From an uncultured Caballeronia sp. (GTDB taxonomy: Bacteria > Pseudomonadota > Gammaproteobacteria > Burkholderiales > Burkholderiaceae), in the NCBI GenBank assembly GCA_940588625.1, contig CALNPU010000004.1:1-49520 (forward strand): DNA of 49,520 nt, written 5' to 3'. Below the pieces are notes generated by a model. The model was not told the DNA's origin. It ran no database searches and worked only from the letters and a program-made list of their open reading frames with translations. Both the position numbers and the translations under genes were made by a program. Shown here in pieces: positions 9,948-18,233 of this stretch (its first letter is position 1; each line of letters begins with the position of its first letter).

Positions 9948-10003
9948 TTCACAGACATTTCACAGACATCCGTCTGACAGCCAAAAAGTCTGACAGCCAA
10001 AAA
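9948..10003 (+). repeat. Two adjacent short tandem duplications in the receptor leader
   Basis: TTCACAGACAT occurs twice head to tail (9948-9958, 9959-9969). After two bases, GTCTGACAGCCAAAAA occurs twice head to tail (9972-9987, 9988-10003). Both copies in each pair are identical. CAGAC of the first unit can pair with GTCTG of the second. They lie in the untranslated leader between the TATAAT box and the receptor start. Confidence 0.9.
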
Positions 10004-10112
10004 ATGCTCCGTTCGCCGCCTCTGATGACGGCATTACAGGGTGCAATCACGACCATCTCTTGCTACTTCACATGCTCGCTATCAACCTGCACTCGCGCGT
10101 CGCGTCCGGCCG

Positions 10113-10659
10113 ATGTCCGCCGCCCGCCACCTGTTCTTTTGCGCGGCTATGCCGCTTGCGCTCGGTCTTGCCACGAGCGGCAACGCGCGGGCTCAAAGCG
10201 CTGATGCTGCGCAATCGAGTTCATCGGGCACACCGGCGGAATCGGCCGATACCGCCAAGACCCTGCCGGCCGTCAAGGTCCAGGGTACAGCCGACGTCCT
10301 TCCCGGCGATCGCGCGCCGCCTACGGCGGCGGTCAGGTTGCAGGCGGCGCTAGCTTCGGCGTGCTGGGCGAACAGAAGATGATCGACGTGCCGTTGGTGC
10401 CGGGCCTGACGTGACCGCGCGTTTCCTGCACACGGCGAAGCAATACTTCAATGTCACTAATACCGCGTCGATCCCTTCATGGAGCCGGTTTGAAGTGGGT
10501 GCGGCCCGGTATGCAACGAATCTGTTCGGCAGGAGTACGACATTTCGCACCAGCGTGATCAACGTGACCAACAAGGCCTACTGGGCGACGGCAGCATCCG
10601 GACAGGGCTACATCACGCAAGGCGCACCACGCACGGTATTGTTCTCGACGACGAACTGA
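10113..10659 (+). pseudogene. TonB-dependent siderophore receptor, large internal deletion
   Basis: The start MSAARHLFFCAAMPLALGLA gives a signal peptide, followed by a low-complexity linker and the TonB-box/plug beginning TLPAVKVQGTADVLPGDR. At about 10320-10330 the frame is lost; the plug continues in another frame as GGQVAGGASFGVLGEQKMID. The sequence then jumps to the last beta strands: DVTARFLHTAKQYFNV, SIPSWSRFEVGARYATN-like and SVINVTNKAYWA, with a terminal aromatic-rich strand ending TVLFSTTN at 10659. Family members are about 700-740 residues; only about 180 are left, so more than 500 codons of the plug and barrel are gone. It would have imported a ferric siderophore across the outer membrane. 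Confidence 0.85.
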
Positions 10660-10767
10660 TTTCTGATCGGTTGCACGCAGTGGGCTGCTCGCGCCGGTGG
10701 CTGAGCAGCGGTGATCCCGGGCTCCCGTCGCCGTTTATGCGCGATTTTACACAGCCGTCAACAAAGA

Positions 10768-11042
10768 CATTGCGGATTGCGTAGGTTTCGTTGCGCCAAC
10801 CGGGAATGCGACCGTCAGCGGCCAACATGCCGATGACTGCGCCAAGCGCGGCGCGCGTTGAGATCGGAGAAGGTATCGACGAGGCGGATCAACGTTTGAT
10901 CGATATGAAACACGTCCGGCCATGAGTGCAGCGCGGGCGCGTCGACGCGGCGAATCCAGCCGACCCGTTCGCGGTCGATGTAAAACGGCAGGTGCGCCGA
11001 AGCATCGAAACGACTCGCGGCGACGATGGCAGGCAAGCTCAT
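10768..11042 (-). pseudogene. NUDIX hydrolase N-terminal fragment (DUF4743 type)
   Basis: The start at 11042 gives MSLPAIVAASRFDASAHLPF and YIDRERVGWIRRVDAPALHS, the N-terminal domain that precedes a NUDIX fold in Burkholderia hydrolases. A frameshift near 10830 leads to MLAADGRIPGWRNETYAIRN, after which homology stops near 10768. The NUDIX box (GX5EX7REUXEEXGU) is absent. Bases 10660-10767, between this relic and the receptor relic, hold no recognisable coding sequence. It is a 3'-deleted remnant whose end lies next to the end of the converging receptor relic. Confidence 0.65.
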
Positions 11043-11080
11043 GAGGGGCTCCGGCGACGACAGAAAGCCGGAAATTGTAC

Positions 11081-11121
11081 AGGGCGCTTTCGTTCGCACC
11101 GGGTACGAACGAAAGCGCCCT
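11081..11121 (-). terminator. Long hairpin at the end of the lysE relic
   Basis: AGGGCGCTTTCGTTCG, a 9-base loop and its exact complement: a 16-bp stem that begins at the stop codon of the LysE-family relic. It is the likely transcription terminator of that gene, although the T-tract after it (TGTACAATTT on the minus strand) is weak. It also lies just upstream of the NUDIX start. Confidence 0.6.
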
Positions 11122-11682
11122 TAATCCTTCAGCGCCACGCGAATCCCCAGCCCGATGAACGTCGCCCCGGCCAGCCGGTCAAGCCACCCCCCCCCACCTT
11201 CGGGCGCCGTTTCAGATAAGCCCCGATCATTCCGGCGGCAACGCCAAAAACCGAAAACACCACCACCGTCTGCAACATGAACACGCCGCCGAGTTCAAAC
11301 ATCCGCAACATATGACACTCTGCACGCCATGCGGATTGACGAACTGCGGCAGGAACACGATAAAAAAACAGCGTCACTTTCGGATTCAGCAAATTGCCGA
11401 TCACGCTTTGCCGAAACACCACAGCCAACGGCTGGTTGGGCCGCTCATGCGCAGTAGACAAACCCTTGCTACGAATCGCCTTGATGCCAATCCTCCAGAC
11501 CAGATAGGCCGCGCCGGCCAGCTTGACCGCTTCGAAGGCCATCGGAGAAAACTTGAGTAGCGCCGCGACCAGCCCGACCTTACGCCCCTGAGAAATACCC
11601 CATGCAAGCACCTGGAGATTGTCCGGACCGGCGCCGCGGTAATGGCAATGGAAGCCGCGAGAAACAAAAGAAAATTAGGCAT
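11121..11682 (-). pseudogene. LysE-family amino-acid exporter, frameshifted
   Basis: Starts MPNFLLFLAASIAITAAP. A frameshift near 11635 leads to VLAWGISQGRKVGLVAALLK, AFEAVKLAGAAYLVWRIGIK and NLLNPKVTLFF, the hallmark LysE/RhtB pattern with NPK(V/A)xLFF. Further frame changes lie near 11345, near 11290 and in a run of nine C at 11187-11195. The end, ATFIGLGIRVALKD, stops at TAA 11121. Length (about 187 codons) is close to the 200-210 of the family. The protein would export amino acids across the inner membrane; the substrate is not predictable. Confidence 0.82.
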
Positions 11683-11703
11683 GGGTCAGAGAATTCGGAT
11701 AAG

Positions 11704-12270
11704 TTAATAGCCGCTGAACTCGCAAACCGTATAAAGTAGCAAACCCGCCTCGCGCAGAAGTTTCGAGCCGCCAAGCTCCGGCAAATTGATAATCGCCGCC
11801 CCCTCGACTACCACCGCGCCGAGCCGTTCGAGCAACATCTTGCCGGCCATCATCGTACCGCCGGTCGCAATCAAGTCGTCAACGAGCACCACCCGCTCGC
11901 CCGGCTTGCAGGCGTCCTCGTGAATTTCGACGGTTGCGCTGCCATATTCAAGTTCATAGGACTGCGAGAACGTCCTGAACGGCAACTTGCCCTGCTTGCG
12001 GATAGGCACGAAACCCAGGCTCAATTCGTAAGCCAGGATCGGCCCGATCATAAAACCACGCGCATCAAGCCCGGCAATCGTATCGATCCGCGCATCTATA
12101 TAGCGCTGCACCAGCAGATCAATCAGCGTACGCAGCGCACGCCGATCCTGCAAAACCGGCGTGATATCGCGGAACTGCACACCGGGCTGCGGCCAGTCCG
12201 GCACAGTGCGAATCCGCTCCCGGACAAGACTGGCAGGATTGGGCATCGAGTGCACTGAGAACTCAGACAT
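11704..12270 (-). CDS. apt: Adenine phosphoribosyltransferase
   Basis: Cytoplasmic purine salvage enzyme that makes AMP from adenine and PRPP. The 188-residue frame is intact. It shows the substrate-loop region [20 protein letters not shown] near residues 22-41, [17 protein letters not shown] in the core, and the type I phosphoribosyltransferase PRPP motif [13 protein letters not shown] around residues 126-138. Many homologues start at the second Met ([12 protein letters not shown]), eight residues in. The gene lies between two broken transporter genes in the same direction and is the only clearly functional enzyme gene in the first 14 kb. It is supplied with PRPP by Prs, encoded at 29657-30610. 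Confidence 0.95.
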   Translation of the reverse strand: MSEFSVHSMPNPASLVRERIRTVPDWPQPGVQFRDITPVLQDRRALRTLIDLLVQRYIDARIDTIAGLDARGFMIGPILAYELSLGFVPIRKQGKLPFRTFSQSYELEYGSATVEIHEDACKPGERVVLVDDLIATGGTMMAGKMLLERLGAVVVEGAAIINLPELGGSKLLREAGLLLYTVCEFSGY

Positions 12271-12292
12271 GATTGATGTCTCCTGGAAAACG

Positions 12293-14219
12293 TCAGGCTA
12301 CCGCGCCCGCACGGCAATTGCACGACAGCTGCTCTTCCGCCTGCTGTAACGCTTCGGGCAAACCGCGCAGCACGACAATGTCGCTCGCACGCAGCTTGGT
12401 GTCGGGATCGGGCTCCACGCCGCGAATGCCATGCCGGCGAATAGCCGTCACTTCCACCCCGTCGCCCACCAGCCCAGGCCCGTCGAGCGTACGACCGACC
12501 GCGTCGGCGTTTTCATCGACGGGAACTATTTGTAGCCGGACCTGCTCGCGCCGCTCGTCGTCCTCATCCGCGCCGTGAAAATAACCCCGTAGCATGCTGT
12601 AACGCTCGTCGCGCATTTCCTCCACGCGCCGCATCGGCACGCCCATTAGCACCAGCGTATGCAACGCCAGCATCAAACTGCCCTCCACGATCTCCAGGAT
12701 CACCTCCGTCGCGCCGGATGCAATCAGCCTTTCCAGATCGGCGTCGTCGACAATACGTACGATGGTGAGCAACGTGGGCTCGAGTTCGTGGATGCTGTGC
12801 AGCACGCGCAATGCGGAAGGCGTGTTCGCGAAGGTGATCGCGCCGGTGGCTGCGCGATGTATGCCGGCCGCAACCAGCACCTCGCGCCGCCCGGCATCCC
12901 CGTACACCACGCTTTCGCCCGCCGCCGCTGAGACCAGATCCGGGTCCAGGTCGAGCGCGACGTACGACAACCCTTCATGCTCCAGCATTCGCGCCAGGTT
13001 CTGCCCCGCGCGGCCGTAGCCGCAAATGATCACGTGGCCACTTTGCTTGATACTTTGCGTCGCAATACGCGTCATCTGCAACGACTGCCGCAACCATTCC
13101 GTGGATGACAGCCGTAGCACGATCCGGTCGGCATTCTGGATGATGAACGGCGCGGCCAGCATGGAAAGCAGCATGGACGAAAGGATGGCTTGCAGCAGCA
13201 CCGGCTCGACCAGGTGCTTGTCGAGGATCAGGTTCAACAGCACGAAAACGAATTTACCTGCCTGGGCAAGTTGAGGCCGGTGCGCATCGCGACGCCGGGA
13301 GGCGAACCGAACAACCGCGCGAGGCCGGTGATCATCACGGCTTTCAGCAGGATCGGCAGGACGAAAAACGACGCCACGAGAAACGGGTGTTCCCAGAGCA
13401 CGTGCGGATTGAGCAGCATGCCCGTGGTCACGAAAAACAGGCCAAGCAGTACATCGCGGAACGGCTTGATGTCCTCTTCCACCTGATGCCGGTAAGGCGT
13501 TTCCGAGATCAGCATGCCCGCGATAAATGCGCCGAGCATGACCGCAGCAGGTTCAGCATGAAAAGTTCTTGCGAGCGCCGGCGCGCAACAATGTTGAACC
13601 AGTGCGTCATGAACTTCTGGCCAATGAACAGCAGCACCAACGCCACCACGATCTTGACCGCTGCGAGCGCAAGCCAGAACGCCAGCTCCTTCGAATTGCC
13701 GTTGCCGAACGCGGCGATGATGATCAGCAGCGGCACCACCGCCAGATCCTGGAACAGCAGCACGCCAAAGATATTCCGGCCATACTCGGACTCCGGTTCG
13801 AGCCGCTCGGCAAGCATTTTTGAAACGATGGCAGTGGAAGACATCGACAACGCGCCGCCCAGCGCGATGCTCGCTTCCTACGACATGTCCGTCCAGAAGT
13901 TCGCGATCCACCCGAACAACAGCGCGATCGCAATCGTCCCGGCCACCTGGCTGGCGCCGAGGCCGAACACAATCCGTCGCATCGAGCGCAATTTCGATAA
14001 CGAAAACTCCAGCCTGATCGAAAACATCAGGAACACAACACCGAATTCGGCCAGATGCTGCGCGCGGTCACTATCCGGCGCGATGCCGGCAGTATGAGGT
14101 CCGACGATGATCCATACCGCCTAACCCAACATGGGCGGAAGGTTGAAAAAGCGGAATACGACGACCCCTGCCACTGAACACAGCAGCAACAGCAACGTCA
14201 TTTCAAGCGGGGAAGTCAT
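12293..14219 (-). pseudogene. KefB-like CPA2 cation:proton antiporter with TrkA-N domain, broken
   Basis: Starts MTSPLEMTLLLLLCSVAGVV, and the frame is cut almost at once by PPMLG* near 14121. Other frames supply the membrane part: EFGVVFLMFSIRLEFSLSKL, an in-frame TAG before EASIALGGALSMSSTAIVSK, and VLLFQDLAVVPLLIIIAA. The C-terminal half from 13243 is one open frame with the nucleotide-binding TrkA-N domain (HVIICGYGRAGQNLARML) and a TrkA-C-like tail. Six or so lesions lie between 13240 and 14120. Length (about 640 codons) is normal. It would be a K+/H+ antiporter gated through its cytoplasmic domain. apt follows 22 bases downstream. Confidence 0.88.
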
Positions 14220-14388
14220 CCGTCTAGCGTCCTCGTTTGTCGGCGGATGACGGCTCGATGAGCGCATCCGGATCTTGTGTTTTTTTAACGCGTGCAAGCG
14301 CTGCACGCAACAAAACACACGGCCTTTGGGGGGCGGATGAGCGGCTAAAAGCCGCCCCGTGTCCGGCGCGGCGCAAAGATGCCTTTGT

Positions 14389-14394
14389 TATACT
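14389..14394 (+). promoter_or_regulatory. Candidate -10 box placing the start site at the kdsD ATG
   Basis: TATACT is followed by six bases and the kdsD ATG at 14401, so transcription from this box would begin at or within the start codon. No Shine-Dalgarno sequence precedes the ATG. The -35 region is GC-rich and shows no match to TTGACA, so the promoter is only a candidate. The wider spacer 14220-14388 holds GCGGCTAAAAGCCGC-type dyads and no gene. Confidence 0.4.
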
Positions 14395-14400
14395 TCGCGC

Positions 14401-15384
14401 ATGATAGCGAAAATCAATGGCGACCGGGCACTCGCGCTGGCTCGCACCGTGCTCGAAATTGAAACCGACGCTGTGCGCGGCCTGTCCGCGCAACTCGACG
14501 ACAACTTCACCGGCGCCGTCGAATTCCTGCTCGGATGCAAGGGCCGCGTGGTGATATCGGGTATCGGCAAATCCGGGCATATCGCCCGCAAATTCGCGGC
14601 TACGCTCGCGAGCACCGGCACGCCCGGCTTCTTCGTTCATCCGGCCGAAGCGAGCCACGGCGACCTCGGCATGGTGACCGCGGACGATGTGTTCATCGCC
14701 CTGTCGAACTCGGGCGAAACCTCGGAACTCATTGCCATTCTGCCCATCATCAAGCGGCTCGGGGCAAAATTGATCGCCATCACCGGGCGGCCTGAATCAA
14801 GCCTCGCGAAACTGGCCGACGTGCACCTGAATGCGCACGTCGACAAAGAAGCCTGCCCGATGAATCTCTCGCCAACCGCTAGTACAACTGCCGTGCTCGC
14901 ATTGAGCGACGCACTCGCGGTCGCCGTGCTCGACGCCCGCGGTTTCGGCCCCAACGACTTCGCGCGCTCGCATCCGGGCGGCGCACTCGGGCAGCGCCTG
15001 CTCACTTACGTGCGCGACGTGATGCGCGTCGGGCCAGAAATACCGGAAGTGCCACTTGACGCCACCGTCTCCGACGCCCTCTTCCAGATCACCGCCAAGC
15101 GCATGGGCATGACGGCCGTGGTCAACGAAAAGCGTCATGTGGAAGGCATCTTCACAGACGGCGACCTGCGCCGGATCTTTCAGCGCGACAGTGATTTCCG
15201 CGCTCTGCCTCTGATCGATGTCATGACGCGTAATCCGCATATGATCGGTCCGGACCATCTCGCGGTGGAAGCAGTGGAACTGATGGAGCGTTATTGCATC
15301 AACCAGATGCTGGTCGTCGATGAAAACGCGATCCTGATCGGCGCCCTGAACATGCACGACCTCTTTTCCAAGAAGGTAATCTGA
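14401..15384 (+). CDS. kdsD: D-arabinose 5-phosphate isomerase
   Basis: Converts ribulose 5-phosphate to arabinose 5-phosphate, the first committed step to KDO for lipopolysaccharide. The 327-residue protein has a SIS sugar-isomerase domain (about residues 35-175) with GRVVISGIGKSGHIARK and LSNSGETSELI. SHPGGALGQRL carries the catalytic His near 193. Two CBS domains follow (about 207-327), ending LIGALNMHDLFSKKVI. I chose the ATG at 14401 because the SIS alignment begins there; the upstream in-frame codons look non-coding. The stop TGA shares a base with the kdsC start (TGATG), so the two are translationally coupled. The gene opens an envelope operon running to lptB. Confidence 0.96.
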   Translation: MIAKINGDRALALARTVLEIETDAVRGLSAQLDDNFTGAVEFLLGCKGRVVISGIGKSGHIARKFAATLASTGTPGFFVHPAEASHGDLGMVTADDVFIALSNSGETSELIAILPIIKRLGAKLIAITGRPESSLAKLADVHLNAHVDKEACPMNLSPTASTTAVLALSDALAVAVLDARGFGPNDFARSHPGGALGQRLLTYVRDVMRVGPEIPEVPLDATVSDALFQITAKRMGMTAVVNEKRHVEGIFTDGDLRRIFQRDSDFRALPLIDVMTRNPHMIGPDHLAVEAVELMERYCINQMLVVDENAILIGALNMHDLFSKKVI

Positions 15385-15932
15385 TGTCGAACAAGCCTGT
15401 CACGCCGGACGGCGCAAACGACCGCGCGAGCCGCGTCAAGCTGATGATTTTCGACATCGACGGCGTGTTCACCGACGGCAGCCTGTTTTTCACCGCCGAC
15501 GGCGACGCCATGAAGTCCTTCAATTCACTCGACGGCCACGGCGTGAAAATGCTGCAAGCGGCGGGCGTGCAGACGGCGATCATCACCGGGCGCAACTCCG
15601 GCATTGTCGCGACACGGGCACGCGAGCTGAGCATTACGCACCTGCACCAGGGCGTCGCCGACAAAACCGTCGCGCTGGCCCAATTGCTGCAAACCACCGG
15701 TATCCCGGCAACCGAATGCGGCTACATGGGTGACGACTGGCCCGATCTCGCCGTGATGCGGCTGTGCGGTTTCGCGGCGGCGCCCGCCAACGCGCATGAG
15801 GAAGTGCTGAACCACGTGCATTTCGCTACCACCAAACGCGGCGGTAAAGGCGCGGTGCGCGAGGTATGCGACGTCATCCTGCGCGCCCAGAATCGCTACG
15901 ACGGCCTGCTTGCCGCGGCTATCGGAGCCTGA
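15384..15932 (+). CDS. kdsC: 3-deoxy-D-manno-octulosonate 8-phosphate phosphatase
   Basis: HAD-superfamily phosphatase (C0 type, no cap domain) that removes phosphate from KDO 8-phosphate to give KDO. The 182 residues are intact. Motif I is LMIFDIDGVFTDG near residues 20-32, with nucleophile Asp24 and acid/base Asp26. Motif II/III features are AIITGRNSG and GYMGDDWPDLAVM, the latter holding the metal-binding acidic pair. The start overlaps the kdsD stop by one base, and lptC follows after five bases, so the whole set is one transcription unit. The enzyme acts as a tetramer in the cytoplasm. Confidence 0.96.
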   Translation: MSNKPVTPDGANDRASRVKLMIFDIDGVFTDGSLFFTADGDAMKSFNSLDGHGVKMLQAAGVQTAIITGRNSGIVATRARELSITHLHQGVADKTVALAQLLQTTGIPATECGYMGDDWPDLAVMRLCGFAAAPANAHEEVLNHVHFATTKRGGKGAVREVCDVILRAQNRYDGLLAAAIGA

Positions 15933-15937
15933 ATCCC

Positions 15938-16537
15938 ATGCAACAACCTACCAAATTGACCTCAGCGCTGCCAGTGGTCGCGCTGGCAGCGCTCGCGGGC
16001 ATCACCTACTGGCTGCTGCAGGCTACACTGCCCAAGCCCCAGGAACCGGAGCGCCCGAAGGCACACACGCCCGACTACTTCGCGACGAACTTCTCGGTCT
16101 CAGAACTCGACACCACCGGCACCACGCAATACCGCCTGACCGCGATTTCGATGGTGCATTACGAGGACGATGAAGTCAGCGACCTCACGAAACCCGCCAT
16201 GCGCATGCTCCAACCGCTGCGGCCGACCGTGACGGCCACATCCGAGCGTGGTAGCGTGAACGGCGACGTCTCGATTGCCAATCTTTACGAGAATGCCCAC
16301 ATTTTGCGCGTGGCTGGCTACGGCGACCCGCAGATGGCCGCCGATTCGGAGCACTTTCGCATCCTTGTAAACGACGATGTCATCGAAACAGAAAAGCCAG
16401 TTAAACTTCAGCGTGGTCCGTCGATGATGACGGGCAATGGCATGAATTACAACAACGCGACCCGGGTAATGAAGCTTTTTGGGCAGGTGCGCGGCCAGAT
16501 CGCCGCCTCCGACACCCTCGGCACCTCATCCAAATAA
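15938..16537 (+). CDS. lptC: LPS export protein LptC
   Basis: Single-pass inner-membrane protein of the Lpt bridge that takes lipopolysaccharide from LptB2FG and hands it to LptA. The chosen start (15938) gives MQQPTKLTSALPVVALAALA, one membrane segment at residues 9-28, then a periplasmic beta-jellyroll domain with DYFATNFSVSELDTTGTTQY and the conserved late strand region TRVMKLFGQVRG. At 199 residues the length is normal. It lies five bases after kdsC and 48 bases before lptA. No lesion is visible. Confidence 0.93.
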   Translation: MQQPTKLTSALPVVALAALAGITYWLLQATLPKPQEPERPKAHTPDYFATNFSVSELDTTGTTQYRLTAISMVHYEDDEVSDLTKPAMRMLQPLRPTVTATSERGSVNGDVSIANLYENAHILRVAGYGDPQMAADSEHFRILVNDDVIETEKPVKLQRGPSMMTGNGMNYNNATRVMKLFGQVRGQIAASDTLGTSSK

Positions 16538-16585
16538 CCCCGGCAGTTCCAACGAATTGCGCTTAATCCATTCAAGTGTGACTGC

Positions 16586-17284
16586 ATGAACAAACCATTT
16601 CTCCGACCCGAATCCGACCGTCTGTGCGCAGCACGCAGTGCATTTTCGCGCCGCGCCGCACGTGTCGTGCAATTCGGGATTGCGGCAGCATGTGTGGCGT
16701 TGCCCCTGGCAGCGTTTGCGCCAGCCGCACACGCCGAACGCGCCGACAACGACAAGCCGCTGAATATTGAAGCGGACAACATGACCTATGACGACCTGAA
16801 GCAGGTCAACATCTTCACGGGCCACGTGGTCGCGACCAAAGGCACGATCATCATCAAGGCCGACCGTGTCGAGGTAACGCAGGATCCGCAGGGGTATCAG
16901 TACGCGACCGGCACGTCCGACGGCGGCAACCTCTCGTATTTCCGCCAGAAACGCGACGGCCTCGACGAATATATCGAAGGCAATGCGGTGCGGATCGACT
17001 ACGACGGCAAGCAGGATCTCACCACGCTGACCACGCGTGCCTTTGTGCGCCGCCTCGTGGGCCTCACCACGATCCAGGACGAAGTGCACGGCAGCGTGAT
17101 TACCTACGACGGCCAGAAAGACTTCTATACAGCGAAAGCCGGATCTGACGTCGCTGGTCCGGTCGACCCGACCGGCCGCGTTCGGGCCATGCTCGCCCCG
17201 CGCAACGGCGGCGCCGCGCCGCTGACCGGTGCGCCGGTCACCCTGACGCCGTCCACCAAGATGCAAGGAACGCAGCAGCCGTGA
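16586..17284 (+). CDS. lptA: LPS export periplasmic protein LptA
   Basis: Periplasmic OstA-domain protein forming the jellyroll filament that carries lipopolysaccharide to the outer membrane. The 232 residues include a long, Arg-rich N-terminus and a signal peptide, with VQFGIAAACVALPLAAFAPA ending near AHA at about residue 51. The OstA domain follows (PLNIEADNMTYDDLKQVNIF, GHVVATKGTIIIKADRVEV, LDEYIEGNAVRIDYDGKQDL). The C-terminal tail is Pro/Thr-rich. The TGA at 17282-17284 overlaps the GTG start of lptB, which indicates coupled translation of the bridge protein and its ATPase. Confidence 0.94.
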   Translation: MNKPFLRPESDRLCAARSAFSRRAARVVQFGIAAACVALPLAAFAPAAHAERADNDKPLNIEADNMTYDDLKQVNIFTGHVVATKGTIIIKADRVEVTQDPQGYQYATGTSDGGNLSYFRQKRDGLDEYIEGNAVRIDYDGKQDLTTLTTRAFVRRLVGLTTIQDEVHGSVITYDGQKDFYTAKAGSDVAGPVDPTGRVRAMLAPRNGGAAPLTGAPVTLTPSTKMQGTQQP

Positions 17285-18063
17285 ATTCGCCCGCCATGCC
17301 TCATCGTAAGCCGGCCGGTACGAGCAGTTTGCTCACCGTCCGCAACCTGAAGAAACGCTACGGCTCGCGCACGGTCGTGAAAGACGTCTCGCTCGACGTG
17401 AAAAGCGGCGAAGTGGTCGGGTTGCTCGGGCCGAACGGCGCGGGCAAGACCACGTCGTTCTATATGATCGTCGGGCTAGTGCCGCTGGACGCGGGTGAAA
17501 TCCTGCTCGACGGCACGTCCATCAGCCTGCTGCCCATTCACAAGCGTGCGCGCCTCGGGCTCTCGTATCTACCGCAGGAAGCATCGGTGTTCCGCAAGCT
17601 GAGTGTGGAGCAGAACATTCGCGCGGTGCTTGAGCTGCCAATGGACGAGAACGACAAGCCGCTCTCCAAACAGGCCATTACGGACCGCGCGGAAGCGTTG
17701 CTCGACGAACTTCAGATCGCGCATCTACGTGAAAACCCGGCGTTGTCGCTCTCGGGCGGCGAACGGCGGCGGGTGGAAATTGCCCGTGCGCTAGCGACCA
17801 ATCCGGCGTTTATCCTGCTGGACGAACCGTTCGCCGGCGTCGACCCAATCGCCGTGCTCGAAATTCAGAAGATCGTGAAGTTCCTGAAGCAGCGCAACAT
17901 TGGCGTCCTGATCACGGACCACAACGTACGCGAGACGCTGGGCATCTGCGACCATGCTTACATCATCAGCGACGGCAGCGTGCTCGCAGCAGGCGCGCCA
18001 AGCGATATCATCGAAAATGAGAGCGTGCGGCGCGTTTATCTCGGCGAACATTTCCGCATGTGA
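17281..18063 (+). CDS. lptB: LPS export ABC transporter ATP-binding protein LptB
   Basis: Cytoplasmic ATPase that powers lipopolysaccharide extraction with LptF and LptG, which are encoded elsewhere. The 260 residues contain Walker A GPNGAGKTT (about 51-59), the Q-loop region SYLPQEASVFRKLSVEQNI, ABC signature LSGGERRRVEIARAL, Walker B ILLDEPFAGVDP and switch His in LITDHNVRET. The start is taken as GTG at 17281, overlapping the lptA stop as GTGA; an ATG five codons later (MPHRKP) is the alternative. No lesion is visible. A hairpin 73 bases downstream probably ends the kdsD-lptB operon. Confidence 0.95.
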   Translation: MNSPAMPHRKPAGTSSLLTVRNLKKRYGSRTVVKDVSLDVKSGEVVGLLGPNGAGKTTSFYMIVGLVPLDAGEILLDGTSISLLPIHKRARLGLSYLPQEASVFRKLSVEQNIRAVLELPMDENDKPLSKQAITDRAEALLDELQIAHLRENPALSLSGGERRRVEIARALATNPAFILLDEPFAGVDPIAVLEIQKIVKFLKQRNIGVLITDHNVRETLGICDHAYIISDGSVLAAGAPSDIIENESVRRVYLGEHFRM

Positions 18064-18136
18064 ACGCGGGGACGCAGCGTCCCGCGCCCTTGCAACACCG
18101 TTGTGGACGGCGTCCCGCGCCGCCAGCAACTCTTAC

Positions 18137-18167
18137 GTGCCGCCCGCGAGGCGGCACGCTTGTTTTT
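18137..18167 (+). terminator. Rho-independent terminator candidate after lptB
   Basis: GTGCCGCC, loop CGCGA, GGCGGCAC, then GCTTGTTTTT: an 8-bp G+C-rich stem with a nearby T-run. It separates the envelope operon from rpoN. Confidence 0.65.
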
Positions 18168-18212
18168 GGTCGATCCCCGCGAGGTGTCGCGCCCGTGGCA
18201 ATCTCTTTACTC

Positions 18213-18218
18213 TACAAT
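18213..18218 (+). promoter_or_regulatory. -10 box candidate for rpoN
   Basis: TACAAT lies 15 bases before the rpoN ATG, which would give a very short leader. No clear -35 is seen and the Shine-Dalgarno region is poor (AAACCTTGCC). Its position after the terminator supports an independent rpoN promoter. Confidence 0.4.
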
Positions 18219-18233
18219 GATTAAAACCTTGCC

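Noticed and set aside
1..14219. Sequencing errors as the sole cause of the frameshifts
   Set aside because: Many relics also carry in-frame stop codons, large internal deletions and gene truncations, and the 22-kb housekeeping block from the same sequence is essentially free of indels, so random error cannot explain the distribution, although single indels could be artefacts.
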